DNA of 36,988 nucleotides from CAYWVR01 sp964461715 (GCA_964461715.1 CAYWVR010000030.1:1-36988), one strand, 5' to 3'; shown: positions 1-9,211, numbered from the stretch's first letter. Notes: generated from the sequence alone by a model not told the origin. Numbers and translations: made by a program.

Positions 1-884
1 GCGGACAGGGGGGCGGACAGGGGGGCGGTCAAGGAGGGGGACAAGGTGGGGGGCAGGGCGGCGAGCCGGCCGGTCCCCAGCCCGGCCAGGACCAGGTCCA
101 GCAGGCCCGCCGGTCGATGCAGCAGGCCTCCGGCCACCATCGCCAGGACCGGCCCGCCGACGCCGCCGACGATCAGCAGCGCGCCGTCGAGGACCTGGAG
201 CGGGCCCTCGAAGAGATCGAACGGGCCCTCGCCCAGCTCCGCGAGGAGGAACGCGAGGAGATTTTGGCGGCCCTGGAGGCCCGCTTCCGCGAGATACTCG
301 AGCGGCATCGGCCCGTCACGGCGACGACCGTCGAGCTGGAGACCCTGAAGGCCGAGCGCCCCTGGACGCGGGCCGACGTCCTCCGTCTTGCCGACGTCGC
401 CGCCGAAGAGGCGATGCTCGCCGACCTCGTCCAGGCCGCCCTCGACATCCTCGTCGAGGACGGGACGACGGTCATCTTCCCGCGGATCGTCGGGCAGCTT
501 CGCGACGACATGTGGGCCGTGCATGGCCTCCTGGAGGCCGAACGGACGGACGCCTACACGCAGGGCCTGGAGCGCGAGATCGAGCAGACGTTGGAGGAAC
601 TGATCGCGGCCCTGGAGCGGGCCCGGCAGGAGTCGCAGGCGGAGCAGGCCGAAGAGGGCCAGAGCCAGAGTCCGCCAGAAGCCCTCCAGCCGCTCGTGCC
701 CGGGTCGGCGGAGCTGAAGCTCCTGAAGTTCGCCCAGGAGCGGGTGAACCGGCGGACGGCGGCGTTTGACGAGGCTCGTCCCCCGGGGCCGCTCGACGCG
801 ATGATGCAAGGCCGCATCGAGGCCCTCACCCGCCGCCAGAAGGACGTGGCCGAGATGACCCTGGAGATGCTCGATCGGAGATGA
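1..884 (+). CDS. Gly/Gln-rich coiled-coil protein, C-terminal part (5' end outside window)
   Basis: The frame is already open at position 3, so the true start lies upstream and about 293 residues are visible. It opens with five tandem GQGG units (3-62), then a Pro/Gln-rich stretch and long charged helices rich in Glu, Arg, Leu and Ala (roughly 160-330 and 540-680), which look like coiled coil. There is no signal peptide or membrane segment in the visible part. Gly/Gln-repeat plus coiled-coil C-termini occur in large planctomycete membrane proteins of the DUF4175 kind, but I cannot confirm that here because the N-terminal part is missing. The stop overlaps an ATG at 881; the more likely start of the next gene is 905. 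The neighbours are all exported proteins, so a role at the cell envelope is an inference from context only. Confidence 0.7.
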   Translation, partial: GQGGGQGGGQGGGQGGGQGGEPAGPQPGQDQVQQARRSMQQASGHHRQDRPADAADDQQRAVEDLERALEEIERALAQLREEEREEILAALEARFREILERHRPVTATTVELETLKAERPWTRADVLRLADVAAEEAMLADLVQAALDILVEDGTTVIFPRIVGQLRDDMWAVHGLLEAERTDAYTQGLEREIEQTLEELIAALERARQESQAEQAEEGQSQSPPEALQPLVPGSAELKLLKFAQERVNRRTAAFDEARPPGPLDAMMQGRIEALTRRQKDVAEMTLEMLDRR

Positions 885-904
885 AGGTGCACGGAGAGAT
901 CGTC

Positions 905-2269
905 ATGACACGGATCGTGATGTCGATGGCGCTCGCGTTCGCGATGTTGACCGGACCGGTTGCGTGGTCGGCCGAGGCCCCGACGCCCAGCGGCAAGCGC
1001 CTCCCCGTCGAGATCCGTCCCGTCGGTACCGGCGGCGAGGCCGCCACGGCCAAGAAGACGCCCGAAGCGCGCCTCGAAGCCGCGACGAAGGCCTTCGAAG
1101 GGATCGAGAAGCTCGCCAAGGACGGCCGCCGCGCCGCCGCCTACGAGCGCGGGCTCGCGTTCCGAAAGACCTACGCCGAGGACGACGTGGAGGGGATCGT
1201 CGCGCTCCTCGAGCGCCTCGCCCCCCTCATGGCCGATCTCGAGACGGACGTCGCCGTCGCGGGTCTCGCCGCGCGCCGGCCGCCCGACCGCGACCGCGTC
1301 GTCGATGCCTTCCTCGACCACGTTCGCGCCCTGCCGCACGTGTCGGAGGCGGCGGCGGAGGTCCTGCGGCTCCGGATGGAGGAGGCCCTCCGCGACCCCG
1401 CCTTCCTCGGCGACGCCATGACCGAAGGTCTGGCCGAGATTTACCCCGACTTCGCCAAGGCCCTCGGGGCCGTCCTCGCCGAGGATACGGAAGCGGCGCT
1501 CCGGCTGCTGGCGCCGTTGGGCGAGGGCGGCGACCCGTACCTGGCGGCCCACGCGGCGTACTTCGCGGGGCGGGCCCACCTGATGGACGAGCGGTACGAG
1601 GCCGCCGTGCCGCCGCTGGCGAAGGCAGCGGGGGAATGGATGGACCGGACGCTGCTGGCGGGCGAAGCCCTGTTCCTGCTGGGCCTGGCGCAGGGGGAGT
1701 GCCTGGAGCGCGAGGCGGGAGCCCGCATCCTCCGCGACTTCCTGACCCACTACCCGAACGCCCCGGAGCGGATGCGCGTCGGGGCTTACAACATCCTGCT
1801 CACCTTCGAGGCCCTCGAGGACGGGTCGCTGGCCGACGTGCATGATCGCATGGACGACTCCCGCCGGCGCCTCAAGCTCCGCTGGTCGGGCGACGAGACC
1901 CGGGCCCACCAGGACCGCATCCTCGTCCTCCTCCAGAAGCTCATCGAGGAGGCCGAGCGTGAGGAGCAGGACGGCGGAGGCGGCGGCGGGGGCGGAGGCG
2001 GCGGCGCGCAGGGCGGCGCCGGCAGCAGCGGGACGCCCTCCGGCAACCAGGTGTCCGGCGGCCCCGCGGCCCAGTCCTCGGCCCCCGTCGGCGAGGCCCG
2101 CATGGGGGCCCTGCACCGGGCCCGGCGAGGCCGGGCGGACGAGGTCTGGGGCAACGTCCGCCAGAGGGAGCGCGAGGAGGTCCTCAACGTCCTCCGCACC
2201 AAGTTCCCCGAGCGGTACCGCAAGCTCCTCGAGCAATACTACCGGAGCCTCCAGGAGGAATCGCCGTGA
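905..2269 (+). CDS. Secreted protein with polyglycine linker, unknown function
   Basis: I place the start at ATG 905, because GGAGAG lies 8 nt upstream and the product then begins with a normal signal peptide (MTRIVMSMALAFAML, cut near WSAEA). An in-frame ATG at 881 overlaps the previous stop and is the alternative. The mature part of the ~454-aa protein is mostly helical with Ala/Leu/Glu-rich repeats that resemble TPR-like helical pairs (for example around 1480-1800), but I see no clear TPR consensus. A run of about a dozen glycines (about 1973-2005) separates this domain from a short C-terminal helical tail rich in Arg and Glu. Its GTGA overlap with the next gene indicates translational coupling. 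Function unknown; presumably periplasmic. Confidence 0.75.
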   Translation: MTRIVMSMALAFAMLTGPVAWSAEAPTPSGKRLPVEIRPVGTGGEAATAKKTPEARLEAATKAFEGIEKLAKDGRRAAAYERGLAFRKTYAEDDVEGIVALLERLAPLMADLETDVAVAGLAARRPPDRDRVVDAFLDHVRALPHVSEAAAEVLRLRMEEALRDPAFLGDAMTEGLAEIYPDFAKALGAVLAEDTEAALRLLAPLGEGGDPYLAAHAAYFAGRAHLMDERYEAAVPPLAKAAGEWMDRTLLAGEALFLLGLAQGECLEREAGARILRDFLTHYPNAPERMRVGAYNILLTFEALEDGSLADVHDRMDDSRRRLKLRWSGDETRAHQDRILVLLQKLIEEAEREEQDGGGGGGGGGGGAQGGAGSSGTPSGNQVSGGPAAQSSAPVGEARMGALHRARRGRADEVWGNVRQREREEVLNVLRTKFPERYRKLLEQYYRSLQEESP

Positions 2270-3471
2270 GGTCCCGCGCGCCGCTCATCGCGATCGTTTC
2301 CTCTATCACGTGGGCGCTGCTCGCCTGCGCCGCGGCCGGCGCAGACGAGCCGGGCCTGGTGCTCCTGGACGGGACGCGCGTCGAGGGCGAGGTGGTGGCG
2401 ATCGAGGAAGACGGGGCGGTGCGACTGAAGGGACACGAGGCGCCGGTCCCGCTCGACGGCCTTCGCCGCATCGAGCGCGCCGAGCCCGTGGAACCCGGCA
2501 AGACCCCGCCGTGCACGGTGCACCTCGCCTCGGGCGGGGTGATGGAGGCGCGGGACGTGACTTTCGACGGGGAGCGCTTCGAGGTGACGTGGGCCTACGG
2601 CACGGCTTCGCTGCCGCCCGAGACCGTCGGTGCCGTACGGCTGGGCGCGGCCGCGAAAGGGGGGGACGCCGCCGAGTTCGAGGCCGCGCGGGCGCGGCCC
2701 GAGGTCCCGCGCGACGTCCTCTTCGCCGTCGCCGAGGCGGACCTGCAGGCCGTCACCGGGGCCCTCGCCAAGATCACGCCCGAGGAGGTCGCGTTCATCT
2801 GGGCCGGGACGGAGCGCACGATCGACCGGTCGCGCGTCTACGGCCTCGTCATGGCCCGCCGCGGCCGAAGGGCCGACCTCGCGGGCCGGGGCCTCGTCCA
2901 CACCGCCGACGGGTCGCGCCTCTGGGGGCGCGTCGAGCGGCTCGAGCGCGGGACGCTTCGCCTCGCGATCGCGCCGGGGGTATCGATCGCGCTGCCGTGG
3001 AAGCACGTGCGGCGCATCGACGTCCGCAGCCGGCGGATGGTGTTCCTCTCGGACCTCGATCCGGCCGCCGCCGAGGAGGAGGCCCTCGTCACCTTCGCCG
3101 GGTGGCAGGCCGACCGGAGCGTCGTGGGCACGCCCCTGCGCCTGGGCGACCGCGCGTGGGAGAAGGGCCTGGGCATGCACGCCCGCTGCCGCCTCGAATA
3201 TGAGATCGGCGAGCGCTTCGACACGTTCGCCGCCACCGTCGGCCTGGACGCGACGAGCGAGGGGCGCGGCGACTGCGTGCTCCGCGTCGAGGGCGACGGG
3301 CGCGAGCTTTGGCAGCGGCGGGTCCGGGGACGCGACAAGCCGTGCGACATCCGCGTCGACGTGGCCGGGGTGCGGCGGCTGGCCGTCGAGGTCCTCTGGG
3401 GCGAGGGGCTCGACGTCGGCGACCGGGCCGACTGGTGCGACGCGCGGCTCCTGAAGGAGGCGGACGAGTGA
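2266..3471 (+). CDS. Secreted NPCBM-domain protein
   Basis: This is a 401-aa protein starting at GTG 2266, which overlaps the previous stop as GTGA and has a strong AGGAGGA site 6 nt upstream. The N-terminus is a signal peptide (hydrophobic residues 5-22, cut near AAAGA). Residues ~28-250 contain several short beta repeats of the type 'LLDGTRVEGEV' and 'ADGSRLWGRV', each resembling a small barrel strand pair. Residues ~260-397 match the NPCBM/NEW2 domain: a 'GWQADRSVVG' lead-in, 'KGLGMHA', 'FAATVGLD' and 'RVEGDGRELW'. NPCBM modules are carbohydrate-binding beta-sandwiches usually attached to glycoside hydrolases; here no catalytic domain is visible. It may bind a polysaccharide in the periplasm or on the surface. 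It is translationally coupled to the protease gene downstream. Confidence 0.85.
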   Translation: MRSRAPLIAIVSSITWALLACAAAGADEPGLVLLDGTRVEGEVVAIEEDGAVRLKGHEAPVPLDGLRRIERAEPVEPGKTPPCTVHLASGGVMEARDVTFDGERFEVTWAYGTASLPPETVGAVRLGAAAKGGDAAEFEAARARPEVPRDVLFAVAEADLQAVTGALAKITPEEVAFIWAGTERTIDRSRVYGLVMARRGRRADLAGRGLVHTADGSRLWGRVERLERGTLRLAIAPGVSIALPWKHVRRIDVRSRRMVFLSDLDPAAAEEEALVTFAGWQADRSVVGTPLRLGDRAWEKGLGMHARCRLEYEIGERFDTFAATVGLDATSEGRGDCVLRVEGDGRELWQRRVRGRDKPCDIRVDVAGVRRLAVEVLWGEGLDVGDRADWCDARLLKEADE

Positions 3472-6074
3472 AGACGCGGGGCGAGCTCGCCGGGTGGTAT
3501 GCCTACGCCGCCGTATGCGTGGGCATGTTGGCGCTGCCGCTGTCGGCAAGGGCCGCGCTCGCACCCGAGGACCTCGCCCGCGTCCGGGCCGCCGAGGCGG
3601 CACGCATCGAGACCATCGAGAAGGTCCGCGGCGCGGTGGTCGCGGTCTTCGGGCCGAACGCGGGTCGGGGCGGCGGGTCGGGCGTCCTCTTTCACCCGGA
3701 CGGCTTCGCCCTGACGAACTACCACGTCGTCCGGGCCGCCGGGCGAAAGGGCAAGGGGGGCCTGGCGGACGGGAAGCTCTACGAGTGGGAACTCTACGGG
3801 ATGGACCCGGGCGGCGACATCGCCCTGATTCGCCTCGACGGGCAGGACCGTTTCCCGGCGGCGCGAATCGGCGACTCCCGTCGCGTCCGGCCCGGCCAGT
3901 GGGCCCTCGCGATGGGCAACCCTTTCATGCTTGCCGAGGACTACACGCCCACGGTCACCCTCGGCGTCATCAGCGGCGTCGAGCGGTACCAGGCGGGGCA
4001 GTCCGGCGGGATGCTCGTGTACGGGAACTGTCTCCAGATCGATACATCCATTAATCCCGGCAACTCCGGCGGGCCCCTCTTCGATGGGGCGGGGCGCATC
4101 ATCGGCATCAACGGGCGCGGCAGCTTCGAGGAACGCGGGCGCGTCAACGTCGGCGTCGGCTACGCCGTTTCCACCGACCAGATTCTCAACTTCCTGCCCG
4201 ATCTGCTGGCCACGCGCCTCTGCCTCCACGCCACGCTCGACGCCGTCTTCATCGAGGTCCGCGACCGCGTCATCTGCAGCGAGCTGAAGCTCGCCTCGCC
4301 CGTGGCCCGGGCCGGGATGAAGCTCGGCGACGAGCTGGTGGCCTTTGGGGGCGTGCCCATTCGCTCGGCGAACCATTACCTGAATCTCGTCACCACGCTC
4401 CCCGCCGGGTGGCCCGTCTCCGTCACGTTTCGGCCGAAGGGCGGGGAGGCCAAGACCGTGTGGGTTCGCCTTTCGCCGCTTCCCTACGGCGGCCGGGCGC
4501 CGCGCGAAACCGAGCCCGAGCCTGAGCAGAAAGAGGACGAAGACAAACCGGGGGACGAGACGGAGGAGGACGCGCCCCAGGATGAAGGTGAGGACGCACC
4601 GGGCAATGAGGAGAAGCCCCAGGCGCCTCGCCGCCGCCTCGTCCCCGGCGGCATCATCCACCCGAAACTGAACCGCGACGAGTGCGGGCGGCTGCTCGCG
4701 CGGTACGTGCGGTTCCTCGGCGGGCGCGAGGCGCTCGCCGGCGGACCGCCCTTCGAGTGCGAGGACATGGACCCGGCGCTCGCGCGGGCGATGGCGGCCC
4801 TGGTCTCGGAGACGCCCCTGGAGACGTTCGCCGAGATCGAGCTCGAGGGCGGCGACCGGGCGGCGGGCGAACGGGCCCTGCGCCTGCGCGTGGCCCTCGA
4901 GGGCGACCCGGCGCAGCTCTTCTGGTTCCGCGTCCTGGGCCCCGACGGCGACTTCGAGGGCCGGCTCCTCAAGGCCGCGCCCGACTCGCCCGCCAAGGGC
5001 GCCGACGGGGCCTGGGTCTTTGCCGACTGGCGCGACGAGGGCGGCCGCCGCGTCCCCCGCGTCCGCCGCCGCGTCCAGGGCCTCGCGGAGGAAACGATCG
5101 AGGAATCGGAGGCGTTGGAGGTCCCGCCGCATCCTGTCGCCGCCACCTTCGACGACGTCCGCCGGCGATGCGTCAAGCTTTACGGTGCCGGGGCCGGGCG
5201 CGAGCACGGATACGCCACCGGCATGATCGTCTCGCCCGACGGCCACATCCTGACGGCCCGGGGCATCTACCTGGTCGGGACCCGGCTTCGGGTGGTGACG
5301 GCGGACGGGGCGCGGCACGAGGCGCAGGTGGTGCGGCAGAGCGATCGGCTCCAGGCGGCGCTCCTGAAGATCGACGTCCCCACGCCGCGCTACTTCGACC
5401 TGGACGCCTCGTCCTCGACCGAGCCGCCCGGGCGGGGGGCGTGGGTCCTTGCGTTCGGGAATCCGTACAACGTCGCCGGGCCGGAGGAGCCGCTCTCGGT
5501 GGCCCTCGGCGTCGTCTCCGTCCGAAGCGAGACCGAGGCCCGCCACCGCACGCAGGACGTCCCGTATGAGGGCGAGATTCTCCTCATCGACGCCATCACC
5601 TCAAACCCCGGGGCTCAGGGCGGCCCGCTCTGCACCCTCGACGGGCGGCCCGTCGGCATGGTCGGCAAGCTCTTCCAGAGCACGAACACCAACACGCGGA
5701 TCAACTACGCCGTCCCCGTCGAGCTGCTCGTCCCGTTCGTGCGCGGTGAGGAGGAGCCAGGGCCGCACGTCGCGTCCGAGCCCGAGCCCGAAGCACCCGA
5801 GCTGGGAATCCGGCTGTTCACGCTCGGCGGCACGCGCGGGCCGGCCTACGTCGACCACGTCCTGCCCGGCTCGCCCGCGGCCGGGGCGGACCTCAGGCCC
5901 GACGACCTCATCCTCGCCGTCGCCGGGAAGGTCGTGCGAAGCTGCCGCGAGTTCGACGAGGCCGCCGCCGCCCTGCCGAGCGAGGGCGAGGTGCGTTTCC
6001 TCGTCAAACGCGGCCGGGAGGTTCTGACGGTGACGCTGCGGCTCGTCGCGTCGGTGGAGGAAAAGACGCCATGA
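3468..6074 (+). CDS. Two-domain trypsin-like serine protease with two PDZ domains; second protease domain inactive
   Basis: The start is GTG 3468 (GTGA overlap, AAGGAGG 7 nt upstream), giving 868 aa with a signal peptide (residues 1-29). The first HtrA-like trypsin domain (about 50-245) has a complete triad: His86 in LTNYHVV, Asp117 in GDIALI and Ser200 in NPGNSGGP. A PDZ domain follows (about 270-335), then an acidic Glu/Asp/Pro linker (345-385) and an unassigned region (400-550). A second trypsin-like fold (about 565-760) keeps the framework but has lost the triad: the His position is Gly599 (LTARGIY), the Asp position Gln629 and the Ser position Gln717 (NPGAQGGP). A second PDZ ends the protein (about 775-862). 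HtrA proteins carry out periplasmic quality control; this one is much longer than the usual ~450 aa. Periplasmic location and proteolysis by the first domain are well supported; the role of the second is open. Confidence 0.9.
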   Translation: MKTRGELAGWYAYAAVCVGMLALPLSARAALAPEDLARVRAAEAARIETIEKVRGAVVAVFGPNAGRGGGSGVLFHPDGFALTNYHVVRAAGRKGKGGLADGKLYEWELYGMDPGGDIALIRLDGQDRFPAARIGDSRRVRPGQWALAMGNPFMLAEDYTPTVTLGVISGVERYQAGQSGGMLVYGNCLQIDTSINPGNSGGPLFDGAGRIIGINGRGSFEERGRVNVGVGYAVSTDQILNFLPDLLATRLCLHATLDAVFIEVRDRVICSELKLASPVARAGMKLGDELVAFGGVPIRSANHYLNLVTTLPAGWPVSVTFRPKGGEAKTVWVRLSPLPYGGRAPRETEPEPEQKEDEDKPGDETEEDAPQDEGEDAPGNEEKPQAPRRRLVPGGIIHPKLNRDECGRLLARYVRFLGGREALAGGPPFECEDMDPALARAMAALVSETPLETFAEIELEGGDRAAGERALRLRVALEGDPAQLFWFRVLGPDGDFEGRLLKAAPDSPAKGADGAWVFADWRDEGGRRVPRVRRRVQGLAEETIEESEALEVPPHPVAATFDDVRRRCVKLYGAGAGREHGYATGMIVSPDGHILTARGIYLVGTRLRVVTADGARHEAQVVRQSDRLQAALLKIDVPTPRYFDLDASSSTEPPGRGAWVLAFGNPYNVAGPEEPLSVALGVVSVRSETEARHRTQDVPYEGEILLIDAITSNPGAQGGPLCTLDGRPVGMVGKLFQSTNTNTRINYAVPVELLVPFVRGEEEPGPHVASEPEPEAPELGIRLFTLGGTRGPAYVDHVLPGSPAAGADLRPDDLILAVAGKVVRSCREFDEAAAALPSEGEVRFLVKRGREVLTVTLRLVASVEEKTP

Positions 6075-7198
6075 GATACGTCGGCGCGTGGATGACCGCC
6101 GCGCTTCTCCTCGCCCCCGTCGCGCGGGCCGACGAGGCCCTCGAAAACTACGCGCTGACCGCCCGTGCCTTCCGCGCCGCGGCCGCGCGCGTCGAGCCGT
6201 CGCTCGTTCGCATCGAGACCTACGGCGGCCTCTCCGTGCCCACGGGACCCGTGCCACGCGAGGCACGCCCGGACCGCTCCCGCCGCGCGCCGCGGCGTCT
6301 GCGCGGCATCGGGAAGCCGGGCGAGGGGCCGACGACGGGCGTCATCCTCTCGGCCGACGGGCTCATCGTCACGAGCACCTTCAACTTCCTCCGCGAGCCG
6401 CCCATCATCACGGTGGTTCTGGCGGACGGGTCGCGGCACGTGGCGGAGCTCCTGGGCCGCGACGAGACGCGGGGTCTGTGCCTTCTGAAAATCCACGACG
6501 CCCCGCCGCTGCCGGAGCCCGCGTGGGTGGGCGCCGACGAGGTCCGGATCGGCCAGTGGACCGTCGCTCTCGGCTACGGCTTCGGGAGCGAGACGCCCGC
6601 CCTCTCGGCCGGCATCGTCAGCGCCGTCGGCCGCGCCTCCGGCCGCGCCCTCCAGACCGACGCGAACCTCTCGCCCGCGAACTACGGCGGCCCCCTGGTC
6701 GACGTCGAGGGGCGCGTCCTCGGCGTCTGCGTGGCCCTTTCGCCGCGCGGCGGGCCGGCCGCGGCAGGGGTCCAGTGGTACGATTCGGGCATCGGCTTTG
6801 CCATCCCGCGCGAGGAGATCGAGGTGGTCCGCGCGCGGATGGAGGCGGGCGAGGTGATCCGACCCGGACGCCTCGGCATCCGCGTCGCCGGCGCGCGGGC
6901 CGAGGGGGGCGGCGTGGGCGTCGAGGAGGTCCGGCCCGAGGCCGCCGCCGCCACGGCCGGCCTCGAAAAGGGCGACGTGATCGTGGCCCTGGACGGCGCG
7001 ACCGTCGACGACATGCAGGCCCTCCGCCGCCTCCTCGGACGGTGCATTGCCGGCGACGAGGTGACCTTGACCCTGAAGCGCGGTAAGGAAACACGGACGG
7101 TGACCTTGACGCTCGAAGGCGGCGGCGAGGCCGACCTGCCCCCGCCGCCCGACCCGTTCCCGCTGCCCGGCGACGGCCGCGGCGGGGAGGCCGATTGA
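6071..7198 (+). CDS. HtrA-like PDZ protein lacking all catalytic residues (pseudoprotease)
   Basis: The ATG overlaps the stop of the protease gene as ATGA, with a GGAGG site just upstream. The 375-aa product has a signal peptide (cut near VARA, residue 20), a trypsin-like fold (about 35-255) and a PDZ domain (about 265-350), ending in a Pro-rich tail. The beta-barrel framework is clear: 'GVILSADGLIVT', 'LLKI', 'GQWTVALGYGFG' and 'NYGGPLVD'. None of the catalytic positions survives: His is replaced by Phe104, Asp by Gly135 and Ser by Tyr205. The reading frame is intact and evenly conserved in style, so this looks like a maintained non-enzymatic protein rather than a pseudogene. It may bind unfolded proteins or regulate the active protease encoded next door; that is inference from position and the dead fold. 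Confidence 0.88.
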   Translation: MRYVGAWMTAALLLAPVARADEALENYALTARAFRAAAARVEPSLVRIETYGGLSVPTGPVPREARPDRSRRAPRRLRGIGKPGEGPTTGVILSADGLIVTSTFNFLREPPIITVVLADGSRHVAELLGRDETRGLCLLKIHDAPPLPEPAWVGADEVRIGQWTVALGYGFGSETPALSAGIVSAVGRASGRALQTDANLSPANYGGPLVDVEGRVLGVCVALSPRGGPAAAGVQWYDSGIGFAIPREEIEVVRARMEAGEVIRPGRLGIRVAGARAEGGGVGVEEVRPEAAAATAGLEKGDVIVALDGATVDDMQALRRLLGRCIAGDEVTLTLKRGKETRTVTLTLEGGGEADLPPPPDPFPLPGDGRGGEAD

Positions 7199-7214
7199 CC
7201 TGGGAGAGATGCCG

Positions 7215-9095
7215 ATGAGACCTTGGACCCTGACCCTCCTCGCCCTGGCCCTTCTGGCCGGGGCCGCGCCCCTCCCGGCAGGCGAGGACGCGCCTTCGTC
7301 GAAGCCTGCCACGAAGGATGCCGAGGAGAAGCTCCCGCCGCGCGAACGGATGCGGCGTCTCGCGGAGATGAACGTCCGCGTCCGCGCGCTCTTCGCCGAG
7401 AAGGATTACGCCGAGGCGAAGGCGGTCCTCGAGAAGATGCTCGCCCTCGCGCCGCGCCACGCCCCGAGCTGGTACAACCTGGCCTGCGCCCACAGCCGCC
7501 TCGGCGCCACCGCCGAGTCCCTCGCCTGCCTCGAGAAGGCCCTCGAGCACGGTTACACCGACGTCCGGCACATGAACGCCGACCCGGACCTCGAGGCCGT
7601 CCGCAAGGCCCGGGGCTACAAGGCCGTCCGCAAGGCGATGGCCAAGGCCGGCAAGGAGACCGCCGGGGAGTCCAAGGCCGCCAAGACCGCGGCCCTCCTC
7701 CGCCGCTTTGTCAAGCTCATCAAGAAGGAGGAATACGAGGCGTGCCTGGAGGTCCTCGACCGCAGCCTCCGCATCGATCCCGAGAACGCCGTCACCCACT
7801 ACAACCGGGCCTGCGTCCTCTCGCTCATGGACCGGCCCGAGGAGGCCCTGGACGAGCTGGAGACGTCCGTCGAGCAGGGCTTTGCGAGCTTCCGCCACAT
7901 CGAGCGCGACGCGGACCTCGACAACCTCCGCCAGGCGGATCGCTACCGCGGTCTTCTGGCGCGCCGCGAGGAGATTCAGCGCGCCCGGGCCGAGCGCATT
8001 CACCAGCAGCTCGTCGAACGCTTCGGCGACGGATATCTCTATGAGATCGACCACGAGAACCGTCTCGTCTTCGCCACCGACGTCGACCGCCGCACCCTCA
8101 ATGAGCTGAAGGCCGTCCTGACGGCCTACGCCGAGGCCCAGTGGCGGGACCTCTTCGCGCACGGCTTCGACCAGTACGTGACGGTGGTCATCCCGCGGGG
8201 CGAGGTCCGCCGCGGCATCGGCGGGTACTATAGCGGCGCGACGCACACGCTCGTCGCCCGCACCGTCGGCAGTGTCCTCCAGCACGAGTTCACCCACGCC
8301 CTCCACGGGGCCGACCAGGAGGGGCGCGGCCAGAAGCACCCCATCTGGATCACCGAGGGCCTCGCCACCCTCTTTGAGCTCGCCCCCGTCGAGGACGGCC
8401 GCGCCGTCCCCGGCCATAACCGGCGCCTCAACATCATCAAGGCGCTCGTCGAGCGTGGGCGGCACATCCCGCTCGCGGAGCTCGTGGAGCTGCCGCACCA
8501 GCAGGCCATGCGCCGGGCCAGGATTTTTTACCCGCAGGTCCGGTACCTGATGATGCATCTCTATGAGGCGGGTCTTCTCAATGCGTGGTACGATGCGTAC
8601 GCCGGGAGCTACGAGGAGGACGCGAGCGGGGTCCGCGCCCTCGAACAGGTCCTCGGCAAGCCGCTGGAGGAAATCGAGACGGACTGGATCGCATGGCTGG
8701 GCGGCCTCGATGCCCTGCCGCGCGGCATTCCCGTCGATCACGCCTACGTGGGCGTCCAGGTGGCCCCGGACGTTGAGGGTCTGAAGATCGTGCGCGTCGT
8801 CCCTACGAGCGGCGCCGACCGGGCGGGGCTGCGGCCCGGCGACATCATCTATCAAGTCAACGACGTCCGCACCGTCGATCCCGAGGAGCTGGTGGGCCTG
8901 GTGGGCGAGCACGCGATCGGCGACCGCGTCATCGTCCACTACCGCCGCGACGGGGCCTATGCCGAGGCGGCCGTCGAGTTGCTGGCCCGTCCGGCGACGC
9001 CGCCCGCCGAGCGCCGGAAGGACGAGGCGGCCGAAGAAGAGAAGGCGCCCGAGCATCGCCAGGCCGCGCCCGAGACGCGGAAGAAGGCGGCTTGA
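7215..9095 (+). CDS. Secreted TPR / peptidase MA-like zinc protease with C-terminal PDZ
   Basis: ATG 7215 is preferred over ATG 7209, because GGGAGAG (7202-7208) is then at a normal distance. The 626-aa protein has a signal peptide (1-23). Two TPR-like segments follow (about 55-145 and 165-255), each ending in a repeated 'RHxxxDxDLxxxR' signature typical of TPR group ends. The central domain carries HEFTH (357-361) and a downstream Glu381 in ITEGLA, which is the HExxH...E zinc site of the peptidase MA (gluzincin) clan. A PDZ domain (about 509-590) and a charged, Ala/Glu-rich tail complete it. The gene starts 16 nt after the pseudoprotease gene and belongs to the same run. A periplasmic metalloprotease acting on PDZ-selected substrates is the likely role; the substrate is unknown. 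Confidence 0.87.
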   Translation: MRPWTLTLLALALLAGAAPLPAGEDAPSSKPATKDAEEKLPPRERMRRLAEMNVRVRALFAEKDYAEAKAVLEKMLALAPRHAPSWYNLACAHSRLGATAESLACLEKALEHGYTDVRHMNADPDLEAVRKARGYKAVRKAMAKAGKETAGESKAAKTAALLRRFVKLIKKEEYEACLEVLDRSLRIDPENAVTHYNRACVLSLMDRPEEALDELETSVEQGFASFRHIERDADLDNLRQADRYRGLLARREEIQRARAERIHQQLVERFGDGYLYEIDHENRLVFATDVDRRTLNELKAVLTAYAEAQWRDLFAHGFDQYVTVVIPRGEVRRGIGGYYSGATHTLVARTVGSVLQHEFTHALHGADQEGRGQKHPIWITEGLATLFELAPVEDGRAVPGHNRRLNIIKALVERGRHIPLAELVELPHQQAMRRARIFYPQVRYLMMHLYEAGLLNAWYDAYAGSYEEDASGVRALEQVLGKPLEEIETDWIAWLGGLDALPRGIPVDHAYVGVQVAPDVEGLKIVRVVPTSGADRAGLRPGDIIYQVNDVRTVDPEELVGLVGEHAIGDRVIVHYRRDGAYAEAAVELLARPATPPAERRKDEAAEEEKAPEHRQAAPETRKKAA

Positions 9096-9211
9096 GGCGT
9101 CCCCCGGGGGCGTTGCCGGAGAAGGGCGATACGTCGGGCCGTCCGAATGGTTCAAGGGGTGAGGTCGGCAGAGGGCCGGCCTCGCCTTGGCCCGTTCGGA
9201 GGGATGCTTCG

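Noticed and set aside
554..2236. Very long open frame on the minus strand opposite the first two genes
   Set aside because: It is the high-GC shadow of the plus-strand genes: low-complexity composition, no ribosome-binding site, no recognisable domain.
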